This document shows, piece by piece, positions 23,046 through 32,066 of a stretch of 49,348 nucleotides of DNA. Under the pieces are notes generated by a model that was not told the origin of the DNA, ran no database searches, and worked only from the letters and a program-made list of their open reading frames with translations. Source of the DNA: Bradyrhizobiaceae bacterium (GTDB lineage: Bacteria; Pseudomonadota; Alphaproteobacteria; Rhizobiales; Xanthobacteraceae); the NCBI GenBank assembly GCA_003105195.1, contig PQAH01000045.1:1-49348 (forward strand), given 5' to 3'. Positions within the stretch are counted from its first letter, which is position 1. The number at the start of each line of letters is the position of its first letter. Position numbers and translations under genes: made by a program.

Positions 23046-24539
23046 ATGGCGACAGCCACGGCTTGGGACGTGATCGTGGTCGGGGCGGGCAACGCCGCGC
23101 TCTGCGCGGCGATCTCGGCGACCGAGCAGGGTGCGAAAGTGCTGGTGCTCGAGAAGGCGCCCGAGGACGAGCGCGGCGGCAACTCCCTCTTCACGGCCGG
23201 CGGCTTCCGCTTCGTGCATGACGGGTTGGACGACCTGCGGGGCGACATCCTCCAGGACCTCTCCGAGGCCGAGGTCGCGCAGATCGTCCTGCCGCCGCTG
23301 TCGAAGGACACCTATATCGACGACCTCATGCGCGTCACCGAGAACAACTCCGACGAGGAGCTCGCCGATATCCTGATCGGACGCTCGCGCGACACGATGC
23401 GCTGGATGCGCGGACACAACGTCCGCTTCATTCCGATGTTCGGCCGCCAGTCCTACAAGGTCGACGGCAAGCATCACTTCTACGGCGGCGTCAATATCGA
23501 GGCGGTCGGGGGCGGCTGGGGCCTGGTGGACCAGTTGATGAAGGCGGCCGAGCGTCGGGGCGTCACGATCCGCTACGACACCCGGCTCGTGAACCTGATC
23601 CAGGACCGCAAGGGCGTCGTGACCGGTGTGACCGCCAAAGGTCCGGACGGGTTCGAGGATCTGCACGGGCGCTCCGTGGTGCTCGCATGCGGCGGCTTCG
23701 AGGCCAATCCCGAGATGCGCGTGCGATTCTTCGGACCGGGCTGGGAGTTGTGCCGGGTGCGCGGCACGCGCCACAACACGGGCGACGGCATCCGAGCCGC
23801 GCTCGAGATCGGCGCGCAGCCCTTCGGCGGCTGGTCGACCTGTCACGCGGTGGCCTGGGACATCAGTGCGCCGCCGTTCGGCGACCGGACCGTCCTCGAC
23901 AATTTCCAGAAGCACTCCTACCCGATCGGCATCGTCGTCAACATGCGCGGCGAGCGTTTCCTGGACGAGGGGGCGGACTACCGCAACCACACCTACGCCA
24001 AGTACGGGCGCGAGATCATGAAGCAGCCGAAGCGCGCGGCCGTGCAGATCTTCGACGCGAAGACCATCGGCATGGTGCGCGACGAATACCGCATCCGCCA
24101 GGTCACCAAGGCGGAAGCGGACAGCATCGCCGAGCTCGCGCAGAAGCTGGAGATCGACGTCGAGGGCCTGACGCGCACGGTGGAAGACTTCAACCGGGCC
24201 TGCCAGCCGGGCAACTACAATCCCTCGATCCTGGACGGGAAGGGCACCAAGGGGATCACGCCGCCCAAGTCCAACTGGGCGCTGCCGATCGACACGCCTC
24301 CTTATACGGGGTTCGTCGTCACTTGCGGCATCACCTTCACGTTCGGCGGCCTGAGGATCAACGCGAATGGCGAGGTTCTGGACCTGGTGGACCGGCCGAT
24401 CCCGGGTCTCTATGCGGCGGGCGAGCTCGTCGGAGGAATCTTCTACGAGAACTATCTCGGCGGCGCCGGATTGATGTCGGGAGCGGTGTTCGGTCGCTTG
24501 GCTGGACAGAGCGCCGGGCAGCATTCTAGGGTTGCATGA
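23046..24539 (+). CDS. tcuA: FAD-dependent tricarballylate dehydrogenase TcuA-like
   Basis: A 497-aa flavoprotein of the fumarate reductase/succinate dehydrogenase flavoprotein family. The N-terminal FAD motif VIVVGAGNAALCAAISA has the Asn-Ala variant typical of TcuA. EDERGGNSLFTAGGFRF, NIEAVGGGWGLVDQLM, GTRHNTGDGIRAALE and the C-terminal ELVGGIFYENYLGGAGLMSGAVFGR also match that subgroup. TcuA oxidises tricarballylate to cis-aconitate in Salmonella; related proteins oxidise other saturated acids. The start at 23046 follows AGAGGACGAC. Its 3' end overlaps by eight bases an upstream in-frame start of the GntR gene, but the likely GntR start is further downstream. Confidence 0.85.
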   Translation: MATATAWDVIVVGAGNAALCAAISATEQGAKVLVLEKAPEDERGGNSLFTAGGFRFVHDGLDDLRGDILQDLSEAEVAQIVLPPLSKDTYIDDLMRVTENNSDEELADILIGRSRDTMRWMRGHNVRFIPMFGRQSYKVDGKHHFYGGVNIEAVGGGWGLVDQLMKAAERRGVTIRYDTRLVNLIQDRKGVVTGVTAKGPDGFEDLHGRSVVLACGGFEANPEMRVRFFGPGWELCRVRGTRHNTGDGIRAALEIGAQPFGGWSTCHAVAWDISAPPFGDRTVLDNFQKHSYPIGIVVNMRGERFLDEGADYRNHTYAKYGREIMKQPKRAAVQIFDAKTIGMVRDEYRIRQVTKAEADSIAELAQKLEIDVEGLTRTVEDFNRACQPGNYNPSILDGKGTKGITPPKSNWALPIDTPPYTGFVVTCGITFTFGGLRINANGEVLDLVDRPIPGLYAAGELVGGIFYENYLGGAGLMSGAVFGRLAGQSAGQHSRVA

Positions 24540-24612
24540 GAGTTCATTCGGTTGGACTCGGCAAGCGCCGCCGCAGACCGGCGTGGGCGGTGACGAGCCA
24601 GAAGGGCGTTCG

Positions 24613-25410
24613 ATGAGGGGCATGCTGGACGACAAGGTGCAGGCGCAATCGCTCGTCGACGTCGTCGCGGAGCGAATCGAGGCCGCGATCATCAGCGGGG
24701 CCCTGGAGCCGGGCAGCCGGCTCAGCGAGCAAGCGCTCGCCGCGTCGCTGGGCGTGAGCCGGGGGCCGCTGCGCGAGGCGATCCGCAGGCTGGAAGGGCG
24801 CAAGCTCCTGCAACGCACGCCGAACATCGGCGTGCGCGTCGCCGCCCTGACGCTCAAGGACCTGAACGAGATCCTGCAGGTGCGGGAGGCGCTGGAAGGC
24901 ATGGCCTGCGCGCTCGCAGCGCAAAACATGACGGATGACGAGATTGTGGCGCTGCGGGAGCTGCTCGACCAGCACCAGCAGCAGAAGAGCGTGCAGGAAG
25001 GGAAGGGTTATTACCAGGAGTCCAAGGACTTCGACTTCCACTTCCGGATCGTCACGGGAAGCCGAAACGACCGGCTCGTGCAGATGCTGTGCGGCGACCT
25101 CTACTACCTGCTGCGCATCTACCGCTACAAGTCCAGCACCAAGCCCGGACGCGCCATGAAGGCGCTGCAGGAGCACAAGGAGATCGCAGCGGCGCTGGCG
25201 CGACGCGATGCAGTGGCGGCCGAGCAGAGGATGCGCGAGCACCTGCGCAACGCCCGCGCCTACGTGGAAGAACAGCTCGCAGCCGGGGCCGCGGACATCG
25301 GCGCGGCCGCCGCGGCCGGGCCGGATCGCAGGCCGGCGCGAAAGTCGGGGCCGCGGTCCGCGCGACGTGTCGGCTCCCTCCGCCCGGCAGCCGCCGAGCG
25401 GCGGCGCTGA
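24613..25410 (+). CDS. GntR family transcriptional regulator, FCD/FadR subfamily
   Basis: A 265-aa regulator from ATG 24613. Residues 12-75 form the GntR winged helix-turn-helix: VVAERIEAAIISGALEPGSRLSEQALAASLGVSRGPLREAIRRLEG. Residues 80-230 form the all-helical FCD ligand-binding domain, with the metal-site residues expected in DFHFRIV and the H-containing EHKEI and REHLRNA helices. FCD domains usually bind small carboxylic acids. A basic, low-complexity tail follows residue 235. Lying in the middle of the gene block that carries four identical palindromes, it is the best candidate for the regulator that binds them. A longer version starting at 24532 would lack a clear ribosome site. Confidence 0.85.
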   Translation: MRGMLDDKVQAQSLVDVVAERIEAAIISGALEPGSRLSEQALAASLGVSRGPLREAIRRLEGRKLLQRTPNIGVRVAALTLKDLNEILQVREALEGMACALAAQNMTDDEIVALRELLDQHQQQKSVQEGKGYYQESKDFDFHFRIVTGSRNDRLVQMLCGDLYYLLRIYRYKSSTKPGRAMKALQEHKEIAAALARRDAVAAEQRMREHLRNARAYVEEQLAAGAADIGAAAAAGPDRRPARKSGPRSARRVGSLRPAAAERRR

Positions 25411-25439
25411 GGCGTATCCCGGAAGTCGGGCAGGCCGCT

Positions 25440-25454
25440 GCGCCGTTACGGCGC
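25440..25454. terminator. Small stem-loop between convergent genes
   Basis: GCGCCG-TTA-CGGCGC forms a perfect 6-bp stem in the 157-base gap between the GntR gene and the convergent PrpB-like gene. There is no T-run, so terminator function in either direction is uncertain. Nothing else is recognised in this gap. Confidence 0.3.
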
Positions 25455-25567
25455 GAGGCCCGGGGCCCCCAGGTCGGGTAGCAATTGGCCGTGCAATGAC
25501 GCCGTCTCGCGCAGATGCGAGATCGATGCCGCGCATGACGGGCTATCGCTGCGGACCGGGAGTCGTT

Positions 25568-26497
25568 CTAGCCTTCGACGGATTGCGGCGGCGGGGCGGC
25601 AGGGACGACGGACTCCACGATCGAGGAGTCGAGCGCCTCGTACTGGTGATAGCCGATGGTCGCGTAGAGTTCGGCGCGGGTCTGCATGCGGTCGACGAGG
25701 CGATGTGTCCCGCCGTCGTCGCGGATCGCGACATAGAGGTCAGCGTGGGATCTCGCCGCCATGCGCAGCGCGCTGACCGGCCAGATCACCATCTTGTAGC
25801 CGAGAGCCTGGAACTCCGCCGTGGTCAGGAACGGCGTGCGCCCGAATTCGGTCATGTTCGCGAGCAACGGCACGTCGATCGCCTCGGCGAAGCGCCGGAA
25901 GGCCTTGGCATCGGCGAGCGCCTCGGGAAACACGGCGTCGGCGCCGGCCTCCACGTAGAGGCGCGCGCGCGCGATCGCGCCTTCGAGGCCCTCGCTTTCG
26001 GCTGCGTCGGTGCGGGCGACGATATAGAGGTGCCGGCGTGCCTTGGCGGCGGCCGCGATCTTGGCCGCCATGTCGCGCGGCGTGGCGAGTTTCTTGTCGT
26101 TGAGATGGCCGCACTTCTTCGGCAGCAGCTGGTCCTCGATCTGCACCGCGGCGGCGCCGGCGTCCTCGAAGGCGCGTACCATGTGCATCGCGTTCAATGC
26201 CTCCCCGAACCCGGTGTCGCCGTCGACCAGGATCGGCAGCTGGGCGGCGCGGGCGACCTGGCGCACGAAGAAGCAGACGTCGTCGACTGTCAGGATGCCG
26301 AGATCGGGAAGGCCCATGGAGGCGGACATGGCAGCCCCCGACAGGTAGAGCGCCTCGAAACCCGCGGCCTTGGCCTGCAGGGCCGCGAGCCCGTTGTAGG
26401 CGCCCGGGATCTGCAGGATGCCGGGACGCTCAAGGAGCCTACGGAAGCGCGTGCCGGCGGCCTCCGCCGGCAGACTGTCAGCAAGCAGGTAGGTCAT
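25568..26497 (-). CDS. Isocitrate lyase/PEP mutase family, 2-methylisocitrate lyase (PrpB)-like
   Basis: A 309-aa TIM-barrel lyase. It carries PGAYNGLAALQAKAAGFEALYLSG, the metal-binding VDGDTGFGEA, VQIEDQLLPKKCGH with the catalytic cysteine (Cys129) in the KKCGH loop, and ARTDA. The KKCGH form is the signature of PrpB and isocitrate lyase-like enzymes, which split a C-C bond of (methyl)isocitrate to succinate plus pyruvate or glyoxylate. The actual substrate in this pathway may be another substituted tricarboxylate. It lies 40 bases downstream of the aldehyde dehydrogenase gene and is likely transcribed with it from operator site C. Confidence 0.85.
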   Translation of the reverse strand: MTYLLADSLPAEAAGTRFRRLLERPGILQIPGAYNGLAALQAKAAGFEALYLSGAAMSASMGLPDLGILTVDDVCFFVRQVARAAQLPILVDGDTGFGEALNAMHMVRAFEDAGAAAVQIEDQLLPKKCGHLNDKKLATPRDMAAKIAAAAKARRHLYIVARTDAAESEGLEGAIARARLYVEAGADAVFPEALADAKAFRRFAEAIDVPLLANMTEFGRTPFLTTAEFQALGYKMVIWPVSALRMAARSHADLYVAIRDDGGTHRLVDRMQTRAELYATIGYHQYEALDSSIVESVVPAAPPPQSVEG

Positions 26498-26537
26498 CGC
26501 ACCTCCGAAATCGGTCGGCCCAACGCGGACGCACCGG

Positions 26538-28016
26538 TCAGGCCTTCACCGCGAACGGATCGCGCTTCTCGTCGGAGAAATCGATCATGACGTTCTTGGT
26601 GGTCGTGAACTCGAGAAGGCCTTGCTCGCCGCGCTCGCGGCCAAAGCCGCTGTTCTTGACGCCCCCGAAGGGCGCCTGCGCCGCGACCATGCGATAGGTA
26701 TTGACCCAGACCACGCCCGTGCGCATGGCGCGGATCATCCGCATGGCCCGCGACACGTCGCGGGTCCACACGCCGCAGGCGAGCCCGTAGGGGGACGCGT
26801 TGCCGATCTCGACGGCCTCCTCCTCCTCGTCGAAGGGGATCACGGAGAGGACCGGCCCGAAGATCTCCTCCTGCGCGACGCGCATGCTGTTGGCGACGTC
26901 GGCGAAGATCGTGGGCTTGACGAAAAGGCCTTTGGCCAGGTCCCCGGAGCGGGCGGGCTCGCCGCCGGTGACGAGACGCGCGCCCTCCCGCTTGGCGACC
27001 TCGATATAGTCGAGGATGCGCCGAAACTGCGGCTCGTTGGCCGCCGTGCCCATCTCGGTGCTCGGCTTGCGCGGATCGCCCAACACGATCTTCTCGGCGC
27101 GCTCCGCCAGCCGTTGGATCATCTCCTGATAGACCGGGCGCTGCACGAGAAGGCGCGAGCCGGCGATGCAGGTCTGGCCGGTGGCCGCGAAGATGCCGGC
27201 AAGCGCGCCGACCACCGCCTTCTCGATGTCGGCGTCGGCGAAGACGATGTTGGGAGACTTCCCGCCGAGCTCGAGCGTGACCGGCCTGAGATTGCGCCCT
27301 GCCATGGAGGCGATCTCGCGCCCGACGCCCGGGCTGCCCGTGAAGCTCACTTTGTCGATTCCCTCGGCGCCGACCAGAGCCCTGCCGACCCGGGCGTCGC
27401 CCGTGACGACGTTGATCACCCCCGGTGGAAATCCCGCCTTCTCGACGAGCCGGCAGAGCTCGAGCGTGGTCGCGGAGGCATGCTCCGAAGGCTTGACGAC
27501 GACGCAATTGCCGGCCGCGAGCGCCGCTGGCAGCTTGTTGGCGAGCAGCGCGATCGGCGAGTTCCACGCCGTGATGGCGGCCACCACGCCGTAGGGCTCG
27601 CGCATCGCGAAATCGAAGATCCCGCGCTGGTCCAACGGGATCACGCTGCCGAAGATCTTGTCGGCATAGCCCGCGAAGAAACGGAAGACGCGCGCCGCAT
27701 AGAACATCTGCGCGCGGGTCTCGCGGATCACCTTGCCGTTGTCGGTGGTCTCGAGGAGCGACATCCGGTCGGCATTGGCTTCGAGCAGCCCGGCCAGGCG
27801 CTCGATCAAGGTCGCGCGTTCGAGCGGGCTCGTATGCCGCCAGCCCGTCTCGAAGGCGCGGCGCGCCGCCGCGACGGCGGCCGTGACGTCCTCCTCGGCG
27901 GCGGCCGGCAACGAGGCCCAGACCTCCTGGTCGAAGGGATTGATCCCCGGAAAGGTCTCGCCCTGCGCGCCGTCCCTCCAGGATCCGTCGATGAACAGCT
28001 GATACTTCTCGACCAT
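26538..28016 (-). CDS. NAD(P)-dependent aldehyde dehydrogenase
   Basis: A 492-aa ALDH-superfamily enzyme. The start ATG 28016 (MVEKYQLFIDG) matches the usual N-terminus and fits a transcript beginning near 28054; GTG 28058 and ATG 28062 would be at or upstream of the predicted transcription start. The cofactor motif is SFTGSPGVG, the general base lies in LELGGKSPN, and the nucleophile is in ATGQTCIAGSR. It oxidises an aldehyde intermediate to a carboxylate in the cytoplasm. It is read leftward from bidirectional operator site C, divergent from the ABC transporter, and is followed by the PrpB-like gene. Confidence 0.92.
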   Translation of the reverse strand: MVEKYQLFIDGSWRDGAQGETFPGINPFDQEVWASLPAAAEEDVTAAVAAARRAFETGWRHTSPLERATLIERLAGLLEANADRMSLLETTDNGKVIRETRAQMFYAARVFRFFAGYADKIFGSVIPLDQRGIFDFAMREPYGVVAAITAWNSPIALLANKLPAALAAGNCVVVKPSEHASATTLELCRLVEKAGFPPGVINVVTGDARVGRALVGAEGIDKVSFTGSPGVGREIASMAGRNLRPVTLELGGKSPNIVFADADIEKAVVGALAGIFAATGQTCIAGSRLLVQRPVYQEMIQRLAERAEKIVLGDPRKPSTEMGTAANEPQFRRILDYIEVAKREGARLVTGGEPARSGDLAKGLFVKPTIFADVANSMRVAQEEIFGPVLSVIPFDEEEEAVEIGNASPYGLACGVWTRDVSRAMRMIRAMRTGVVWVNTYRMVAAQAPFGGVKNSGFGRERGEQGLLEFTTTKNVMIDFSDEKRDPFAVKA

Positions 28017-28060
28017 GCGGGAGGCTTCCGTGCCGGGGGTGGACGAACCGGTCCGCACTC

Positions 28061-28120
28061 ATTGTTGCACAGGAGCGCAGACTGTCAACAGTTGACTATC
28101 CTCGGCGCGGTGTCTAGTCT
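28061..28120. promoter_or_regulatory. Bidirectional operator-promoter between aldehyde dehydrogenase and ABC transporter (site C)
   Basis: Palindrome GTCAACAGTTGAC at 28084-28096. Rightward, TTGACT (28092-28097) pairs with TAGTCT (28115-28120) at 17-base spacing, driving the substrate-binding protein gene. Leftward, TTGACA (28083-28088) pairs with AACAAT (28061-28066) at 16-base spacing, driving the dehydrogenase gene. One bound repressor would cover both -35 boxes. Confidence 0.7.
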
Positions 28121-28196
28121 GCGGCTGCCGGCAATGCGGGAGGCGGTCTTTTCAGGACCGGTTGCGAAATCCCGCGCGGGCTTCAGGGAGGTGACG

Positions 28197-29360
28197 ATGA
28201 GAAGGCTACTGACCGCTTTGCTGCCGCTTGCTTGCGTCCTGTCCGCGCCAGCGGCTTCCGCCGACAGCCTGAAAATCGGCGTGCTCGCCACGCTTTCGGG
28301 CGCCGGCACCGCCTGGGGAATGTCGATGCAGGGCGCCGCCGAGCTTGCCGCCGAGGCGGTCAACGCCAAGGGTGGGCTCGAGGTCGCGGGCAAGAAGTAC
28401 AAGATCGAGGTCGTCGCCTACGACGACAAGTACAAGGCCGCCGACGCGCTCACCGCCATGAACCGCCTCGCCTTCGACGACGGCGTCAAGTACGTGGTCG
28501 GGCCGCTCGGCTCGGCGCCCGCCCTCGCCGTGCTCCCGGTGAGCACCGAGAACAAGATGATCACCATGACGATGGCGTTCACACCCAAGGCGCTCTCGGC
28601 CGACTTCAAGTACAGCTTCCGGCCCGTGATTCCCTCCGACGTGTTCTCGGATCCGCAGATCAAGTGGGTGGTCGAGAAGCTCGGCGGCAAGCGCATCGGC
28701 GGGCTGTTCCCGAACGACGAGAGTGGGCAGCAGGTGGGCGCGGCCAACGAGAAGGCCTACGAAGCCGCCGGCGCCAAGTTCGTCGCCAAGGAATTCTTCG
28801 AGCGCGAGCGCGTCGACTTCGTGCCGCTGCTGACGCGCGTGCTGGCGCAGAAGATCGACGTCTTCGAGCTCAATGGCAACTCGCCGCAGACCGCCGGGCT
28901 GCTCGTCAAGCAGTTGCGCGAGATGGGCTTCAAGGGACCGATCATTCGTACGGGCGGCGACGCGACCGCCGACATCGTCAAGGTGGCCGGCAAGGCGGCG
29001 GCCGAGAACGTCTACGTGCACCAGCCGATCGATCTCGCCTCGCCGGCGATCCAGAACTACACCAAGCGGTTCGAGGACAAGTACAAGATCCCGCTCAATG
29101 CGTTCAGTCCGTTCTTCTACGCCAACCTGGAGATGCTGTTCGAGGCCATGCGCCGGGCCGGTACCGTGACCGATACCGACAAGGTGCGGACGGCGCTGCT
29201 GGCGCTCAAGGACTTCGACACGGTGCTCGGCAAGGTGAACTGGACCGGGCAGGCGCAGTGGAAGTCGAACCAGCAGCTCGACGCGCCGTTCTACGTCGCG
29301 GTGGTCAAGGACGGGAAGCCCGTGGTGCAGGCGAAGTGCACGCCCGCCAAGTGCCAATAA
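28197..29360 (+). CDS. ABC transporter substrate-binding protein, branched-chain amino acid type
   Basis: A 387-aa periplasmic binding protein of the LivJ/peripla_BP_6 family. A Sec signal peptide covers residues 1-23, ending ASA before DSLKIGVLATLSG. Family marks are SGAGTAWGMSMQGAAELAAEAVNAKGGL, VVAYDDKYKAADALTAMNRLA and VVGPLGSAPALAV. A strong AGGGAGG precedes ATG 28197. These proteins bind amino acids but also aromatic acids, dicarboxylates and amides; the regulon suggests a carboxylic acid ligand. It heads a complete transporter: SBP, two permeases, two ATPases. Confidence 0.93.
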   Translation: MRRLLTALLPLACVLSAPAASADSLKIGVLATLSGAGTAWGMSMQGAAELAAEAVNAKGGLEVAGKKYKIEVVAYDDKYKAADALTAMNRLAFDDGVKYVVGPLGSAPALAVLPVSTENKMITMTMAFTPKALSADFKYSFRPVIPSDVFSDPQIKWVVEKLGGKRIGGLFPNDESGQQVGAANEKAYEAAGAKFVAKEFFERERVDFVPLLTRVLAQKIDVFELNGNSPQTAGLLVKQLREMGFKGPIIRTGGDATADIVKVAGKAAAENVYVHQPIDLASPAIQNYTKRFEDKYKIPLNAFSPFFYANLEMLFEAMRRAGTVTDTDKVRTALLALKDFDTVLGKVNWTGQAQWKSNQQLDAPFYVAVVKDGKPVVQAKCTPAKCQ

Positions 29361-29413
29361 CCGCCGGCGCGGGCGGCGAGCCGCCCGCGGCATTCTGACG
29401 GGATGGCGCGCGC

Positions 29414-30283
29414 ATGGATTTCTCGACACTGCTGGCGCAAGCCGCGCTGAACGGCCTCGTCATCGGCACGATGTACATGCTGATGGCGATCGGCTTCACC
29501 CTGGTGTTCGGGATCATGCGCATCGTCAACTTCGCGCATGGCGAGTTCTACATGCTGGGCGCCTTCTCGGCGTTCTTCACATACGCCCAGTGGGAGGTGC
29601 CGTTCGTCTTCTGCCTCGTGATCGCGGCGCTTACGATCGGCGCCCTCGGCGCCCTCGTCGAGCGCGCGATCATCCGGCCGTTCCGCAACGACGAACTCTC
29701 CGGCATGATCGCGACGCTCGGTGTGTCCGTCGTCATCCAGAACGCGGCGGTGGTCGCGTGGGGACCGACGCCCCGCGCGATGCCCAACGTGGTGGATGGC
29801 GTATTGAGCGTCGGGCCGTTCACGTTCCCGCTGTCGCGGCTCGTAGTGATCGCCACCGCAGCGCTGATCTTCGCCGTGTTCTGGTTCTTCATGCAGCGCA
29901 CGCGCACCGGCCGCGCCATGCGCGCCGTCGCGCAGGACGCCGACACGGCGCTGATCCAGGGCATCCGCGTCAACACGATCTATCCGATCGCGTTCGCGAT
30001 CAGCGTGGCGTTGGCGGCCCTCGCCGGCGCACTGATGGCTCCGATCTTCTCGGTCTCGCCGTTCGTCGGCCTCACCCCGATGCTCAAGGCCTTCGTGGTC
30101 GTGATCCTGGGCGGGCTCGGTTCGGTCCCCGGCGCCGTGGTCGGCGGGCTGCTGCTGGGACTGATCGAAAGCTTCACTGCGACCGCGCTCGGCTCGCTGG
30201 TGGCCGACATCCTGCAGCTCCTCCTGGTCATCCTGATCCTGCTGGTGCGCCCCTGGGGGCTGCTCGGGCAGAAGGAAGCCTGA
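29414..30283 (+). CDS. livH: Branched-chain-type ABC transporter permease LivH
   Basis: A 289-aa inner-membrane permease with about eight hydrophobic segments. The family signature GTMYMLMAIGFTLVFGIMRIVNFAHGEFYMLGAF lies near the N-terminus, and the cytoplasmic coupling loop has AVAQDADTALIQGI. GGLGSVPGAVVGGLLLGLIES near the C-terminus is typical of LivH. It pairs with LivM encoded three bases downstream. Confidence 0.93.
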   Translation: MDFSTLLAQAALNGLVIGTMYMLMAIGFTLVFGIMRIVNFAHGEFYMLGAFSAFFTYAQWEVPFVFCLVIAALTIGALGALVERAIIRPFRNDELSGMIATLGVSVVIQNAAVVAWGPTPRAMPNVVDGVLSVGPFTFPLSRLVVIATAALIFAVFWFFMQRTRTGRAMRAVAQDADTALIQGIRVNTIYPIAFAISVALAALAGALMAPIFSVSPFVGLTPMLKAFVVVILGGLGSVPGAVVGGLLLGLIESFTATALGSLVADILQLLLVILILLVRPWGLLGQKEA

Positions 30284-30285
30284 TC

Positions 30286-31296
30286 GTGCACGACCCGCGT
30301 CTTCCCACCACGGGATCCGGACGCCTGCCCGGCTCCGCAGCCGGTCGGACATGGGCGGTTCGCCTCGGGGCGTTGGCCGCACTGCTCGCGGCGGCGGCGC
30401 TGCCGCATTTCGTCTCGAACCAGTTCTACATGCACATGGCGAACCTCGCGCTCCTGAACGCGATCTTCACCATGAGCCTGGGGCTGATCGCCGCGGTCGG
30501 CCAGCTCTCCCTCGGGCACGCGGCTTTCGCCGCGACGGGCGCCTACATCTCGGCGCTCGGCGCCCTGCACCTCAAGCTCCCCCCGCTGCTCGGAATCGCG
30601 GCGAGCGGGCTCGCCACGGCGCTCGTGGCGGCGATCCTCGGCAAGATCCTGCTGCGGCTGCGGGGGGTGTATTTCGTGCTGGTCACGTTCCTGGCGGGAC
30701 AGGTGGTGACGCTGGTCGCCCTCAACTGGGAGAGCGTGACGCGCGGCGCCAACGGTCTCGTCGGCATTCCCCCGATATCGGTGCTGGGATATTCGCTCGG
30801 CGCGCGCGCGCAGTTCTACTACTTCGCCCTGGCGGCGTTCGTCGGTGTGTTCATCCTCCTGCGGGCGCTGATGCGCTCGCAATACGGGCGCGCGTTCCGC
30901 TCGATCGCGGAGAACATCGAGCTCGCCGAGTCGAGCGGCATCGACGCGAGCCGCTACCAGGTCATCGCCTTCGCGATCGGCAGCGGCATCGCGGGGGCCG
31001 CGGGCGCCGTCATGGCACACTACATCCGCTATGTCTCTCCCGACACCTTCACGTTCCACGAGTCGGTCGCCTACATCACCATGCTGGTGGTGGGAGGGCG
31101 CCAGACGCTGACCGGGGCGGTGCTGGGCGCCGCCTTCCTCACGCCGCTGCCGGAGCTGCTGCGCGGCTTCGTGAGCATGCAGCACATCATCTACGGCGCG
31201 GTGCTGGTCAGCGTCCTGATCTTCCTTCCGGGCGGGCTCGCCTCGATCGGCCACAGGATTGCGAAGATGACGCGCGGGGGGAGACCGCGGCCGTGA
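30286..31296 (+). CDS. livM: Branched-chain-type ABC transporter permease LivM
   Basis: A 336-aa permease read from GTG 30286, two bases after the livH stop. It has a cytoplasmic N-terminal tail of about 25 residues and then eight or nine membrane segments with the LivM marks GQLSLGHAAFAATGAYIS, LRLRGVYFVLVTF, the coupling loop SIAENIELAESSGID, and VVGGRQTLTGAVLGAAF. The stop overlaps the GTG start of livG (GTGA). Confidence 0.92.
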   Translation: MHDPRLPTTGSGRLPGSAAGRTWAVRLGALAALLAAAALPHFVSNQFYMHMANLALLNAIFTMSLGLIAAVGQLSLGHAAFAATGAYISALGALHLKLPPLLGIAASGLATALVAAILGKILLRLRGVYFVLVTFLAGQVVTLVALNWESVTRGANGLVGIPPISVLGYSLGARAQFYYFALAAFVGVFILLRALMRSQYGRAFRSIAENIELAESSGIDASRYQVIAFAIGSGIAGAAGAVMAHYIRYVSPDTFTFHESVAYITMLVVGGRQTLTGAVLGAAFLTPLPELLRGFVSMQHIIYGAVLVSVLIFLPGGLASIGHRIAKMTRGGRPRP

Positions 31297-32066
31297 GCGC
31301 GCTCCTGGAGGTCGACGGGGTCAGCCGGCGCTTCGGCGGCCTCTATGCCCTGCGCGACGTGAGCTTCTCGGTCGGCGAAGGCGAGATCGTCGGTCTGATC
31401 GGCCCGAACGGCGCCGGCAAGACCACCTGCTTCAACGTGGTGAGCGGCACGCTCGCGCCCTCGACCGGAACGGTGCGCTTCAAGGGCCATCAGATCGCCG
31501 GTCTGAAGCCGAGCGCCATCGTGGCGCTGGGCCTCGCGAGGACCTTCCAGGCGACGACCGTGTTCCCGACCGCGACGGTGCTCGAGAACGTGATGCGCGG
31601 CGCCTTCGCTCGCACCCCCGTGTCCCCGCTCGCTTCGCTGTTCAACACGGGCGCGGCCCGGGCGGGGCTCGCGGCGAGCGAGGAGCGCTGTGCCCGGCTG
31701 CTCGAGCGGCTGGGGCTCGCGCCGTTCCGTCACCAGCCGGCCGGCGAGCTGCCTTATGGCCACCAGCGCCGGCTCGGCGTCGCGATCGCCTTGGCGGCGC
31801 AGCCGCAACTCCTGATGCTCGACGAGCCGGTGGCGGGACTGAACCCGGAGGAATCCGCCGAGATGGGTCGGCTGATCCGGGATCTGCACGAAACCGAGAA
31901 GGTCACCGTTCTCCTGGTCGAGCACCATATGCGACTGGTCATGGGAATCTGTCACCGCATCGTCGTCCTCGATCACGGCGAGAAGATCGCGGAGGGGCTG
32001 CCGGCCGAGATCCGCTCCGACCGCAGCGTAATCGAGGCCTATCTCGGCACCGAGGAAGAGGCATGA
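31293..32066 (+). CDS. livG: Branched-chain-type ABC transporter ATP-binding protein LivG
   Basis: A 257-aa ATPase with Walker A GPNGAGKTT, Q-loop region LARTFQATTVF, the degenerate LivG-type signature LPYGHQRRLGVA in place of LSGGQ, Walker B LLMLDEPVAGL and switch His in LLVEHHM. The LivG-specific C-terminal VIEAYLG is present. Overlaps with both neighbours by four bases imply tight coupling. It energises import with LivF at the cytoplasmic face. Confidence 0.94.
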   Translation: MSALLEVDGVSRRFGGLYALRDVSFSVGEGEIVGLIGPNGAGKTTCFNVVSGTLAPSTGTVRFKGHQIAGLKPSAIVALGLARTFQATTVFPTATVLENVMRGAFARTPVSPLASLFNTGAARAGLAASEERCARLLERLGLAPFRHQPAGELPYGHQRRLGVAIALAAQPQLLMLDEPVAGLNPEESAEMGRLIRDLHETEKVTVLLVEHHMRLVMGICHRIVVLDHGEKIAEGLPAEIRSDRSVIEAYLGTEEEA